The notes under the pieces are model-generated. The model ran no database searches, was not told the DNA's origin, and saw only the letters and a list, made by a program, of their open reading frames with translations. DNA of 64,000 nucleotides from Promethearchaeota archaeon. GTDB taxonomy: Archaea; Asgardarchaeota; Lokiarchaeia; Sigynarchaeales; SOKP01. Location of the stretch: the NCBI GenBank assembly GCA_019894875.1, contig JAGXNR010000009.1, positions 1 to 64,000 on the forward strand, given 5' to 3'. Positions 10,419-18,740 of the stretch are shown here, piece by piece (position 1 is the first letter of the stretch; every line of letters starts with the position of its first letter). A program made the position numbers and the translations under genes.

Positions 10419-11209
10419 TATTTTCCCTCCTTAATTGAGATGAAAGTGGGTATTTCTTCATAAATCTTGTCAAGATCTACTAAACCTCTTTGTCTTAAGG
10501 TAACTATGTGTTTCAACACTTTATTTGGCTCAATTTGAATTTCTTTAGAGATTTCTGGTATTGATTTACCTTGATCTTTTATTTTTTGCAAGATCTTATG
10601 ACGAATATACTCATTATGAATAGTCTCATCAAGAATTTTTTCAAATTCTTCTTTCGAAATGAGTTCATTATATACATTACCTTCAGTAATAATTTCTCTT
10701 TCTCTGCCAACTAATGTTCTCAGTCTAGAGTCTGTTAACACAGATTTAATGGCATTAAAATCATCTGATAATTCTTTTTTAAATTCTTTATCCTTTATTG
10801 GAGAGGGACCTAATTTAAGGATATGATCATTAAAATCATTAACGATTTGGGCAAATCGATTACCTTCTGAGGCAGAAACCCAATCCAGACGTAAACGTTC
10901 AGAGAATCCAACTAATTTTAATAATTTGTTTAACATATTCATTTTTATTTCTGCTTCATAATTACCGCTCATATAATGGCAATCTCCTGGATGGCATCCT
11001 AATACAAGGACACCATCAATATTTTTTGAGAAGGCTTCAGCTACAAAAATAGGATCGACTCTTCCACTGCACATAACTCTAATAATTCTAATATTGGGAG
11101 AATATTGAATTCTACTTACCCCCGCGAGATCAGCCCCGGCATAAGAACACCAATTACATAAAAATCCTAAAATTTTTGGTTTAAAATCCAATTGATTATT
11201 CTCCCCCAT
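10418..11209 (-). CDS. MvhD with C-terminal helix-turn-helix extension
   Basis: 263 residues, about 115 more than a normal MvhD. Residues 1-145 are MvhD, with [23 protein letters not shown] and GCHPGDCHY (the second Cys of the usual FCCNWC is Leu here). After GPSPIKD comes a helical linker, then a segment around 205-250 that reads like a winged helix: KSIPEISKEIQIEPNKVLKH followed by a turn, a helix and VDLD. It overlaps the end of the HdrA gene at 11196 by 14 nt and abuts the HdrA gene at 7377 by one base, so it sits between two HdrA copies. The extension could be a DNA-binding redox sensor or only a protein-interaction domain; sequence alone cannot decide. Confidence 0.85.
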   Translation of the reverse strand: MGENNQLDFKPKILGFLCNWCSYAGADLAGVSRIQYSPNIRIIRVMCSGRVDPIFVAEAFSKNIDGVLVLGCHPGDCHYMSGNYEAEIKMNMLNKLLKLVGFSERLRLDWVSASEGNRFAQIVNDFNDHILKLGPSPIKDKEFKKELSDDFNAIKSVLTDSRLRTLVGREREIITEGNVYNELISKEEFEKILDETIHNEYIRHKILQKIKDQGKSIPEISKEIQIEPNKVLKHIVTLRQRGLVDLDKIYEEIPTFISIKEGK

Positions 11210-14200
11210 AGGCTATAATTTCTGATAAAATTTGCTCATTTGTGAAATGGAACACTTTTATTGCATTTTCCGGGCAACTGGCTCCACATACGCCACATCC
11301 TTTACAGAGCAATTTATTTATAACTACTTTATCCTCTTCATTTTTATAAATAGCATTATATGGGCAAAGTCTTATACATACTTTACACCCTACACATAAT
11401 TCATCTTTCACTTCTGCTACTAAACCCGAGGCAATAATATCTTCTGAACTTAAATATCTGCTTGCTCTTCCTGCTGCTCCATTCCCTTGGGTAATTGATT
11501 CCTGAATATGCTTTGGCCAATGGGTGCAACCACACAAGAAAATACCGTCCGTAGCAAAATCTACTGGTCTCAATTTAGCATGAGCCTCTAAGAAAAACCC
11601 GCTTTTATCCAGGGGGACTTTAAGTATTTGAGCTAATTCTTGTGAATTTTCAGCGGGAATCATAGGAGGTGATAAGACGATGAAATCTGTTTCAAAGGTA
11701 ATATTATCCTGTAAATTAATATCAAAAACCTTTATTTCATAGTTCTCAGGCTTTTTGCCTATTTTTGTAATTTCTGGTAACCCTTCTATATCATATCGCA
11801 GAAGAATCGCATCTTTTCTTCTATCAAAAAAATATTCTTCAAATTCTTTCTTAGCCATTTGAAAATCTCGATAAAGAATAATAATTTCCAGATCTGGTTT
11901 TAATTCTTTTAAGATATTCATGTTTTTTATAGAGACTGCACAGCATATATTTGAACAATATGTAATTCCCTCTTTTTCTCTAGCATTAACGCAGAGGATA
12001 GTAGTAACTCGCTTGACTTCATCAAGCCAAGACCTATCTTTATCCTTTAATTTCTTTTCTAATTCTAATTGAGTAATAATATTTTGGTTGTTATCCGTAT
12101 AGTGAAAAACATTATTAGGTTCTAATTCTCGGCCTCCTGTTGCGACGATTATGATACCCACATTTAGATTATTACCTTCATTTTTAGAATTAATTATAGA
12201 TACATCGAAATTACCAATATATCCTTTAACTTCCTTTACCCTAGACTCTAAACAAATTTCAATATTTTTATTTTTCTTAATGTTAACTACTATCTCTTGT
12301 AGGAACGTTGCAGCATCTTCTTGAGTGGGATAGAGTAAATACAAATCATTCAAAAGGCCTCCAAGCTTCTTCTCTTTTTCTACAAGATAGACAGGAAATC
12401 CTTGTTCTGCTATATTTAATGCAGCAGTCATTCCAGATATACCGCCACCAATGATCAATGCTTTTTGTGTAACTGAAAGTTTTGGTTCGTTTTGTGGACT
12501 CAATAATCTTGATTTAGCAACTGTCATTTCAATTAGATCTCTTGCTTTTTCGGTCGCAAGCTCAATATCGGTCATATGAACCCAAGAACATTGATCCCTA
12601 ATATTGGCCATTTCAAAGAGGTATTTATTTAATCCTGCTTCCTGACAAGTTTCTTGAAATAAAGATTCATGTGTTCTTGGCGTGCAAGAAGCTACAATAA
12701 ATCTATTTAAATTATATTCATTTATTACTTCTTTAATTTTTATTTGAGAATCACTTGAACAGGAATACAAGTTATCTTCGCAAAAAACCACATTAGGTAA
12801 TTCCTTTGTATAATCGATAATCTTTGGGATATTAATATATTTCCCAATATTAATCCCACAATGACAGATAAGCACGCCAATTCTTGGTTCATCGGTCACA
12901 TTAAATTCCTTTTCCGGAATATCATATACTTTTTCTTTTATTTGTGTGTATTTTGCGGGACTTAGTAATGCTGCAACCTGAGAAGCCACACCACTGGAAT
13001 CAGCTACAGTTTCCGGGATGTCCATTGGACCTTGACAAAATCCTGATAAAAAAATCCCCTTTTTCGAAGATTTTGATTTAAAAAAGTGAGAACTCTCTTT
13101 AAAGAAATTATATTCATCTAAATCAATGTCTAGAATCCGTGCTAATTCCTTAGTCCCTTTAGAAGGTACTAACGGAGTTGCTAATACTACTAAATTTGCT
13201 TGAAAATTTTTAGGCATCCCAGTCTTTAAATCTTCATATTGAATGAATAAATCATTGGTTTCTTGATCTTCTATAATTTTACTAATCTTAGAATGAAAAT
13301 AGTTTACTCCATAATCTTCTTGAGCTTTTTGAGTGAATTCATAGAAATTCTTTCCATAAGCTCTAATGTCGTGTCTGAATACAAAACATTTCGAATTTTC
13401 TGAGTGTTCCTTTGTAATTATTGCTTCCTTTGCTATATACATGCAACAAACACTAGAACAGTAAGGAACTCTCTCGTGCAAATCTCTTGATCCCGCACAT
13501 TGAATAAAGGCTATCTTTTCAGGTTCCTGTTTATCACTCGGACGCAAAACATGCCCTTCAAAGGGTCCAGATGCGCATAATATCCTTTCATATTCAAGTG
13601 CAGTTAATACATTTTCAAAATTAAGTCCCCATCTTGATGATAAACTTTCTTTTGACATATCAAATCCAGTGGCAACTACGATTGCTCCTACTTTTAATTT
13701 TATTTCTTGTGGTTTTTGTTCAAAATCTATTGCTTCTGCTTCACACAGTCTCTCACAGACGCCACAGACGTCCTTTGTGAGTTTTAGGCATATTTCTGAG
13801 TCAATTACATAAACAGGAGGAACAGCTTGTGGAAATGGAATATAAATTGACTTTCTTTTTCCAAGATTCATGTCGAAAATGTTTCCGACTTCGATCTTTG
13901 GGCATTTCGTGGCACAATCCCCACATCCTTTACATTTAGTTTCATCAACATAACGAGGTTTCTTAAGAACAGTAACATCAAAATTTCCCAGTTTTCCAGA
14001 TACATTTTGAACTTCATGATATGTTAGGAGTTCAATGTTAGGATTCCTGAGTACTTCTACCATTTTAGGTGCTAAAATACATAAACTACAGTCTAGGGTC
14101 GGGAAAGTTTTATCTAGTTGAGCCATCCTCCCTCCAATTGAAGGGGATTTTTCTACAAGGTACACTTTAAAACCCATTTCGGTGAGATCTAGAGAGGTTT

Positions 14201-14246
14201 GAATCCCTGCAATTCCCCCTCCAATAACCAATACTGATCCTTCCAT
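11196..14246 (-). CDS. hdrA: Double-length HdrA (fused HdrA-HdrA), third copy
   Basis: 1016 residues; closest to the copy at 2408-5503 throughout. Motifs: GGGIAG (9-14), [18 protein letters not shown] (about 105), a degenerate second ferredoxin motif around CLKLTKDVCGVCERLC, then RIGVLICHCG (about 457), [15 protein letters not shown] (about 602) and two C-terminal [4Fe-4S] motifs (CVGCKVC about 952, CKGCGVC about 985). The spacer between these last two motifs is shorter than in the paralogues. It starts directly after the HdrBC gene at 14249 and overlaps the MvhD-HTH gene by 14 nt, giving the order HdrBC-HdrA-MvhD as in the 1950-6783 module. Confidence 0.93.
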   Translation of the reverse strand: MEGSVLVIGGGIAGIQTSLDLTEMGFKVYLVEKSPSIGGRMAQLDKTFPTLDCSLCILAPKMVEVLRNPNIELLTYHEVQNVSGKLGNFDVTVLKKPRYVDETKCKGCGDCATKCPKIEVGNIFDMNLGKRKSIYIPFPQAVPPVYVIDSEICLKLTKDVCGVCERLCEAEAIDFEQKPQEIKLKVGAIVVATGFDMSKESLSSRWGLNFENVLTALEYERILCASGPFEGHVLRPSDKQEPEKIAFIQCAGSRDLHERVPYCSSVCCMYIAKEAIITKEHSENSKCFVFRHDIRAYGKNFYEFTQKAQEDYGVNYFHSKISKIIEDQETNDLFIQYEDLKTGMPKNFQANLVVLATPLVPSKGTKELARILDIDLDEYNFFKESSHFFKSKSSKKGIFLSGFCQGPMDIPETVADSSGVASQVAALLSPAKYTQIKEKVYDIPEKEFNVTDEPRIGVLICHCGINIGKYINIPKIIDYTKELPNVVFCEDNLYSCSSDSQIKIKEVINEYNLNRFIVASCTPRTHESLFQETCQEAGLNKYLFEMANIRDQCSWVHMTDIELATEKARDLIEMTVAKSRLLSPQNEPKLSVTQKALIIGGGISGMTAALNIAEQGFPVYLVEKEKKLGGLLNDLYLLYPTQEDAATFLQEIVVNIKKNKNIEICLESRVKEVKGYIGNFDVSIINSKNEGNNLNVGIIIVATGGRELEPNNVFHYTDNNQNIITQLELEKKLKDKDRSWLDEVKRVTTILCVNAREKEGITYCSNICCAVSIKNMNILKELKPDLEIIILYRDFQMAKKEFEEYFFDRRKDAILLRYDIEGLPEITKIGKKPENYEIKVFDINLQDNITFETDFIVLSPPMIPAENSQELAQILKVPLDKSGFFLEAHAKLRPVDFATDGIFLCGCTHWPKHIQESITQGNGAAGRASRYLSSEDIIASGLVAEVKDELCVGCKVCIRLCPYNAIYKNEEDKVVINKLLCKGCGVCGASCPENAIKVFHFTNEQILSEIIAYGGE

Positions 14247-14248
14247 TA

Positions 14249-15544
14249 TTATTTACCCTCTGAATTTTGATCAGGTTCTATTATATCTATCAAATCTACT
14301 AAAAATTCTGAGAAATCCAAAATTTCAACGGAAGAGAAATCATCATAATCTTTTTTAAGGCAAGATAAGTGGATTTGACATTTTGGACAGGAAGTAATCA
14401 ATTTGTTTCCAACTGCTTTAGCTTCTGAAAGACGCTTATATCGTAAAGCCTTGGAGCGTTCATTACAATTCATCCAGGAACTTACACCACAACAATAAGA
14501 CCTCTCTTGATTATGTTCCATTTCTTTAAAATCATAACCTATTTTCTTTAAATGCTCAAAGATTTCGCGAACATTTTTAATAATGGTATTATCTTTTGGT
14601 AAAAATCTGCTCAACCTACAAGGATCGTGAAATGTGAAGGGGATAATTTCATCAGAACTATTGGGATTTTTAAACTGTATTTTACCTTGCTCCCATTTCT
14701 CAAAAACATACTCAATTATATGCATAACTTTAAATTTATCATTAAAATCTTCAAATAACTTCGGATAATCGATTTTAAAGGTTCTATAACATTCCGCGCA
14801 TGCCGTTATTATTGTGGAGATCCCTGCTTCTTCAAATTTTTTTTTATTTTTCTTCGCTAATTCTATAAAAACATCTAATTTTCCTTGACCCCAATATAAA
14901 TCATGACCACAACAGATTTCTTCTTTAAGAACCACTAATGGTTCCTTTTCTATTTGACAAAGTATTTTAAGAGTACTTGATGCTATAGAGTCTAAATCTT
15001 GAAAATCATAACTAAAAAACGGTAAACACCCCACATAATATAATATTTTACCTTTAACTGATGTTTTGCAACCTTTAGGAATCCAATCTAATGGTCGATT
15101 AATTTTAATATTGTCTTTGCTCATGATTTCTGCCATGAGAGGATATATGCCTTTATGAGCAACACTACGATCTAAATTTTGAATATCTTTCATAAGCATT
15201 TTATATCTCGCAATCCTTACAATATCGGCAAAATTTATATCTTTAGGGCACATTTGAAGGCAGCTATTACACATTAAACAGTCCCATAATACCCCACTAT
15301 TAATTATCTCCTCTTCAAAACCTTCTAATATCATCTGAATAACCCTACTTGGGGAAAATTTCTGTACCTTACTAATTTGACATACCCCTGAACACCGGGC
15401 GCATTGATAACATTTTTTTAATAATTTACTTAAATTAGGTTCGAAAACTTTTAGTAAATATGAGTTAATTTCATCATTTACCTTTTGGATTTCTCTTTCA
15501 TTTTTGGTTTCTGTAATATAATTCACTCCATCATTATAAATCAA
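14249..15544 (-). CDS. HdrC-HdrB fusion (HdrD-like) catalytic subunit
   Basis: Up to 431 residues. HdrC-like motifs CYQCARCSGVC and CLMCNSCLQMC are followed by the HdrB-like part with EICCGHDLYWG, CAECYRTF, DPCRLSRF, CCGVSSWMNC and CPKCQIHLSC, all conserved with the paralogue at 5503. Start: ATG at 15544 overlaps the FrhB gene by 11 nt, but the paralogue starts with MNVITE, which aligns with a GTG at 15526 (VNYITE), so the shorter start is equally likely. It sits between FrhB-like genes and HdrA, which suggests FrhB feeds electrons from F420H2 into this Hdr module. Confidence 0.9.
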   Translation of the reverse strand: MIYNDGVNYITETKNEREIQKVNDEINSYLLKVFEPNLSKLLKKCYQCARCSGVCQISKVQKFSPSRVIQMILEGFEEEIINSGVLWDCLMCNSCLQMCPKDINFADIVRIARYKMLMKDIQNLDRSVAHKGIYPLMAEIMSKDNIKINRPLDWIPKGCKTSVKGKILYYVGCLPFFSYDFQDLDSIASSTLKILCQIEKEPLVVLKEEICCGHDLYWGQGKLDVFIELAKKNKKKFEEAGISTIITACAECYRTFKIDYPKLFEDFNDKFKVMHIIEYVFEKWEQGKIQFKNPNSSDEIIPFTFHDPCRLSRFLPKDNTIIKNVREIFEHLKKIGYDFKEMEHNQERSYCCGVSSWMNCNERSKALRYKRLSEAKAVGNKLITSCPKCQIHLSCLKKDYDDFSSVEILDFSEFLVDLIDIIEPDQNSEGK

Positions 15545-16649
15545 TCATAAAATTTTCTTTACGTTTTGTTTTTGAATGAGAAAATTCGGAGATTTGATCT
15601 TTCATCTTTTTAATATTTATAGGGTCTAAATCAGCGCATTTAATTATATTCTTATCCTTTACTTTGGAAAAGAGGTCTATTCCCTTTTTTGTTCGAGGGA
15701 TTACAGTAGTGAATTTTTCATTAGAGCCTAATCCTCCAAAAGAGATATCAGCATAAATGTTAGTAAAATCGCTACACGCATTGCACGCAGGACGCATGTA
15801 ACCTTTAAGTCTATCAAATGGAATTTTTACTGTTCTCTCCCCGGATCCTTCGTTTTTCAATTTAAGAATCAAATTTTCCTTTATGTTTATTTTAACGATA
15901 TTTTCAAACTTTACATTAAATTCAGTTTCGAATTTTTCTACTTGAGATTTATCAAAAAGAAAATTCTCATAACAAAATAATCCTAAACAGATTTCAATGT
16001 TTTGTGACGGTGTTACCCCTAAATCTTGCATGCACCTTATAGTATAAATTTGACAAGGTGTCCCGACTATTGCTAGTTTTTTAAATTTATAGAAATTTAG
16101 TTTAGGAATTGAATGTGTATATGTACAAAATTTCTGAATTTCATCCAATTGTGAAGATATTTCCAGAGTTGCCCCAGAACTCTTAATTAATCCAACTTTA
16201 TCGTCCACAAATGCTGCATCTCTTGAAAAAGGGGCTTTAGTTTTGGCAACAATTGCTCCATCAATTATTTTTTCTTCTAATAAATAACTAATAATTGAGT
16301 TTACCACACCACCATCGGTTCCATGTTTCAAAAAATTTTCATCTGTAGATTGACAAGAAAATATTTCTTGAAAAGAACCTAATGGTTCAGTATGAAAATC
16401 GGAAAATCTATATGTTTTGTTTAATTCTTCGTCCAAAATATGGGTTTGAGGGCATATATAATAACAAATTCCACATTCAAGACAACTTTCTTTATTAATA
16501 TATATTGGAGGTGAGTATGGTTTACCTTCTTCAAAACCAATTATGTTATAATCGGCAGAACTACAAAAACTTACACAACCTCCACATTCTTGACATAATC
16601 CTTTATCATGTACTTCATTAATTAAATCTTGAAATGTTTTTGAACTCAT
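15534..16649 (-). CDS. FrhB/FdhB-like F420-type flavin Fe-S subunit
   Basis: 371 residues. Two N-terminal [4Fe-4S] motifs (CQECGGCVSFC about 19, CLECGICYYIC about 56) precede the FrhB domain: GTDGGVVNSI, SSGATLE, a VGTPCQIYTI motif, GLFCYENF and the YADISFGGLG motif near the C-terminus. The family (coenzyme F420 hydrogenase/dehydrogenase beta subunit) binds FAD and exchanges electrons with F420; some members use other partners. It lies 20 bp after a second FrhB-like gene and overlaps the HdrBC gene, so it is co-transcribed with the Hdr cluster. The pairing with an Hdr complex without hydrogenase genes argues for F420H2-dependent disulfide or ferredoxin reduction; this is inference. Confidence 0.88.
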   Translation of the reverse strand: MSSKTFQDLINEVHDKGLCQECGGCVSFCSSADYNIIGFEEGKPYSPPIYINKESCLECGICYYICPQTHILDEELNKTYRFSDFHTEPLGSFQEIFSCQSTDENFLKHGTDGGVVNSIISYLLEEKIIDGAIVAKTKAPFSRDAAFVDDKVGLIKSSGATLEISSQLDEIQKFCTYTHSIPKLNFYKFKKLAIVGTPCQIYTIRCMQDLGVTPSQNIEICLGLFCYENFLFDKSQVEKFETEFNVKFENIVKINIKENLILKLKNEGSGERTVKIPFDRLKGYMRPACNACSDFTNIYADISFGGLGSNEKFTTVIPRTKKGIDLFSKVKDKNIIKCADLDPINIKKMKDQISEFSHSKTKRKENFMIDL

Positions 16650-16669
16650 GATAATATATTTTTTCTCTA

Positions 16670-18166
16670 TTATTCCTTTACCAAAGTTATTGGTTTACAA
16701 TTCTTTCTTTTAATACCTGCAATTCGTTCAACTAAGGGTTGCCCTGGCTTAATTTCTTTTAGGTTTTTTGATTCAATTAACCCGGCTTTGATTACTGCTT
16801 TATAAATTTTTTCTCCTTCCTTTGAACGAGTAATTACTGTTGACCATCCACCTTGAGAACCAATTGATCCTACAGATATATCTGCATAGTCAGATGTCAA
16901 GTCTTCACAGAAATGGCAATTATTACGAGCATAAGATTGAACTTCTTTTAATGGTACGTTAAGTTCTTCCCCAGATTTTAGGTTTATTATAAAATTCCCT
17001 TTGTCTATATTCATTTTTGTTAATTCTGTGATATCTTTTTCGAACTTGTCTATAGTTAATTTTTTGATATCCTCATAAGAAAAAGATTCCATACAGAATA
17101 ATCCTATTTTATACTCAATGTTCTTAAAGAAAGGAAGCCCACTTGGGAACATTCTCCCTTTCTCGATTGCTTTCATCATACAAGGTACACCAACTACTGC
17201 TATTTTTTCATATGATTTAGCTTTATCAACAATTGTTAAAGAAGGTGAGTTTGCGTATTTAGTACCCCCGGTTTTATATAAATCTTCTACATTTTCAACA
17301 ATAACTGGTTCAGGTCTCCATAAATCACTTGAATGTTGCACAGCCACCACGGCATCAACTAGGTTATTTTTTAATAGATATTCTAGTATTGAGGTTACAA
17401 TTCCCCCATCTTGCCTAACATTCTTGATTTCATCTTTAGTAGTTGTACCTGAATAAGTGTTTATAAAACCACCAATTTTATCTGAGAATTTTATTGATTG
17501 ATCTAATTTCTTAATGCTTTTTGTAGCCTGATTAATTGAAAATGAACGAGGACATACTGTAAAACATAAACCACACTTCATACAAATATCCTTATCAATG
17601 TCAAGAGTATCTGCAGTCACTTTGATCGCATTTACAGGACAAATTGAAGAACACCAGCCACATTGGCAACATACTCCAGCATCAAATACAATTGAAACTG
17701 GTTCAAAATAATGTTCTATAAAATCTTCAGGAAGATCTTTTACTTGAAATCTATAGAAAAACTCTTCCTCCTCAACTTCTTTTTCTTCCCCTTTTATTTT
17801 TTTTATAACTTTCTTAACTTTAACCTCAATATCTTCTTCAACATAACCTTGTTCCTTTAAATAAATTATATCTCTAATTACATTCTTAGGGGGAAAATTC
17901 TTTATAATTTTTACAATTTCTTCCAAAAATAAGGATTCTTTACCTTTTAATTCTTCTAATACCAACCTTCGCTCAGTTTCAGCATCAATCATAGCATCCA
18001 AAATCTCATAGAATTCTTCTTCTGAATATTTATCAATCTGTAAGATTTCATCTTTTGCTTCAAAAAATGCCCTGACTTGAAAGTTTTCAATGGCACCATA
18101 GGTAGCCTTTAACAAATCTCTTGGCTTAACGTCACTAAAGAAATTATCTTTACTCATTTGAACCAA
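16670..18166 (-). CDS. FrhB-like subunit with extra N-terminal helical domain
   Basis: 498 residues from the TTG at 18166; the ATG at 18157 (MSKDNFF) is the better start. Residues 1-160 are an extra helical region ending in a highly charged KKIKGEEKEVEEEE stretch; the part LFLEEIVKIIKNFPPKNVI plus the following segment has the look of a winged helix. Then come two [4Fe-4S] motifs (CCQCGWCSSIC, CMKCGLCFTVC) and the FrhB domain with RQDGGIVTSI, TGGTKYANSP, VGVPCMMKAI, GLFCMESF and YADISVGSIG. It starts about 100 bp after the Sec-MvhD gene and precedes the second FrhB gene by 20 bp. A close relative of the third FrhB-like gene at 29856. Confidence 0.87.
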   Translation of the reverse strand: MVQMSKDNFFSDVKPRDLLKATYGAIENFQVRAFFEAKDEILQIDKYSEEEFYEILDAMIDAETERRLVLEELKGKESLFLEEIVKIIKNFPPKNVIRDIIYLKEQGYVEEDIEVKVKKVIKKIKGEEKEVEEEEFFYRFQVKDLPEDFIEHYFEPVSIVFDAGVCCQCGWCSSICPVNAIKVTADTLDIDKDICMKCGLCFTVCPRSFSINQATKSIKKLDQSIKFSDKIGGFINTYSGTTTKDEIKNVRQDGGIVTSILEYLLKNNLVDAVVAVQHSSDLWRPEPVIVENVEDLYKTGGTKYANSPSLTIVDKAKSYEKIAVVGVPCMMKAIEKGRMFPSGLPFFKNIEYKIGLFCMESFSYEDIKKLTIDKFEKDITELTKMNIDKGNFIINLKSGEELNVPLKEVQSYARNNCHFCEDLTSDYADISVGSIGSQGGWSTVITRSKEGEKIYKAVIKAGLIESKNLKEIKPGQPLVERIAGIKRKNCKPITLVKE

Positions 18167-18241
18167 ATTTCAAACCTTTATTCTTTAATAATAACTATAT
18201 TTAATTTGAATTTTTAAAAATACCCCCACCGCGCAAGGTTA

Positions 18242-18276
18242 GTCATCTTGTAACTAACATTTTTTACAAGAGTCAT
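18242..18276 (-). promoter_or_regulatory. Candidate SECIS element of eukaryotic type
   Basis: On the minus strand an 8-bp perfect helix (TCTTGTAA from 18271-18264, pairing with TTACAAGA from 18253-18246) closes a 10-nt loop that begins with AAAA. Below the helix lie TGAC (5' side, 18275-18272, preceded by A) and TGAC (3' side, 18245-18242). Opposed in antiparallel these give tandem G.A/A.G pairs, the kink-turn core known from eukaryotic SECIS elements and described for Lokiarchaeota. The position, at the end of a gene with two in-frame UGA codons, fits. The UGA that ends the MvhD frame is itself part of the core. The helix is shorter than in most eukaryotic SECIS. Folding was done by eye. Confidence 0.7.
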
Positions 18277-18737
18277 TCAATAGGGGTTGCAATTACTTTA
18301 TTTTCTTCTTTTGATTCTTGAATTTCTTCTAAATTAATCGGATTTGGACCTAATTTCACGACTTTCTCGTAGATATCTTCAACACTTTTTACAAACTTTT
18401 CTGATTCTGCTCCACTTAACCAGTACATGTTCACTCTTTGATTTCCAAAACCTCTAGAGGCTAAAATTCTGTTTGCTAGTTTTATGTGCTTTTCAGCTGT
18501 AAAATTTCCGTTTTTGAATTGACATTCATTAGGTCTTCAACCAACAATCATCACACCGTCAGCTCCAGATTTTATGCTATAGAGTATGTGCTTTAAATCA
18601 ATTCTTCCCGTACAGCGCACTTTAAGAATTTTAATAGAAGATGTATATTTCAACCGAGAAACACCAGCTAAATCCGCCGCGCTATACCCTCATTTTAAAC
18701 ATGCAAACGCAACAATTTTATATTTATAGTCTTTCAT
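18264..18737 (-). CDS. Selenoprotein MvhD/VhuD with two Sec codons
   Basis: Frame opens with ATG at 18737, preceded by AGGAGA, 3 bp after the HdrA stop. Two in-frame TGA codons occur at 18690-18692 (residue 16) and 18537-18539 (residue 67). The context is FACLK-U-GYSAADLAG and IVG-U-RPNECQF; the paralogues have Cys at both places ([19 protein letters not shown]). Other cysteines (CTGR, NECQ) are kept. The rest matches MvhD well, so decay is unlikely and both TGA are read as selenocysteine. The frame meets a third TGA at 18273-18275, the probable stop (about 154 residues); if that were also read, TAA at 18264-18266 ends it three residues later. Partner of the Sec-HdrA upstream. Confidence 0.88.
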
Positions 18738-18740
18738 TGT

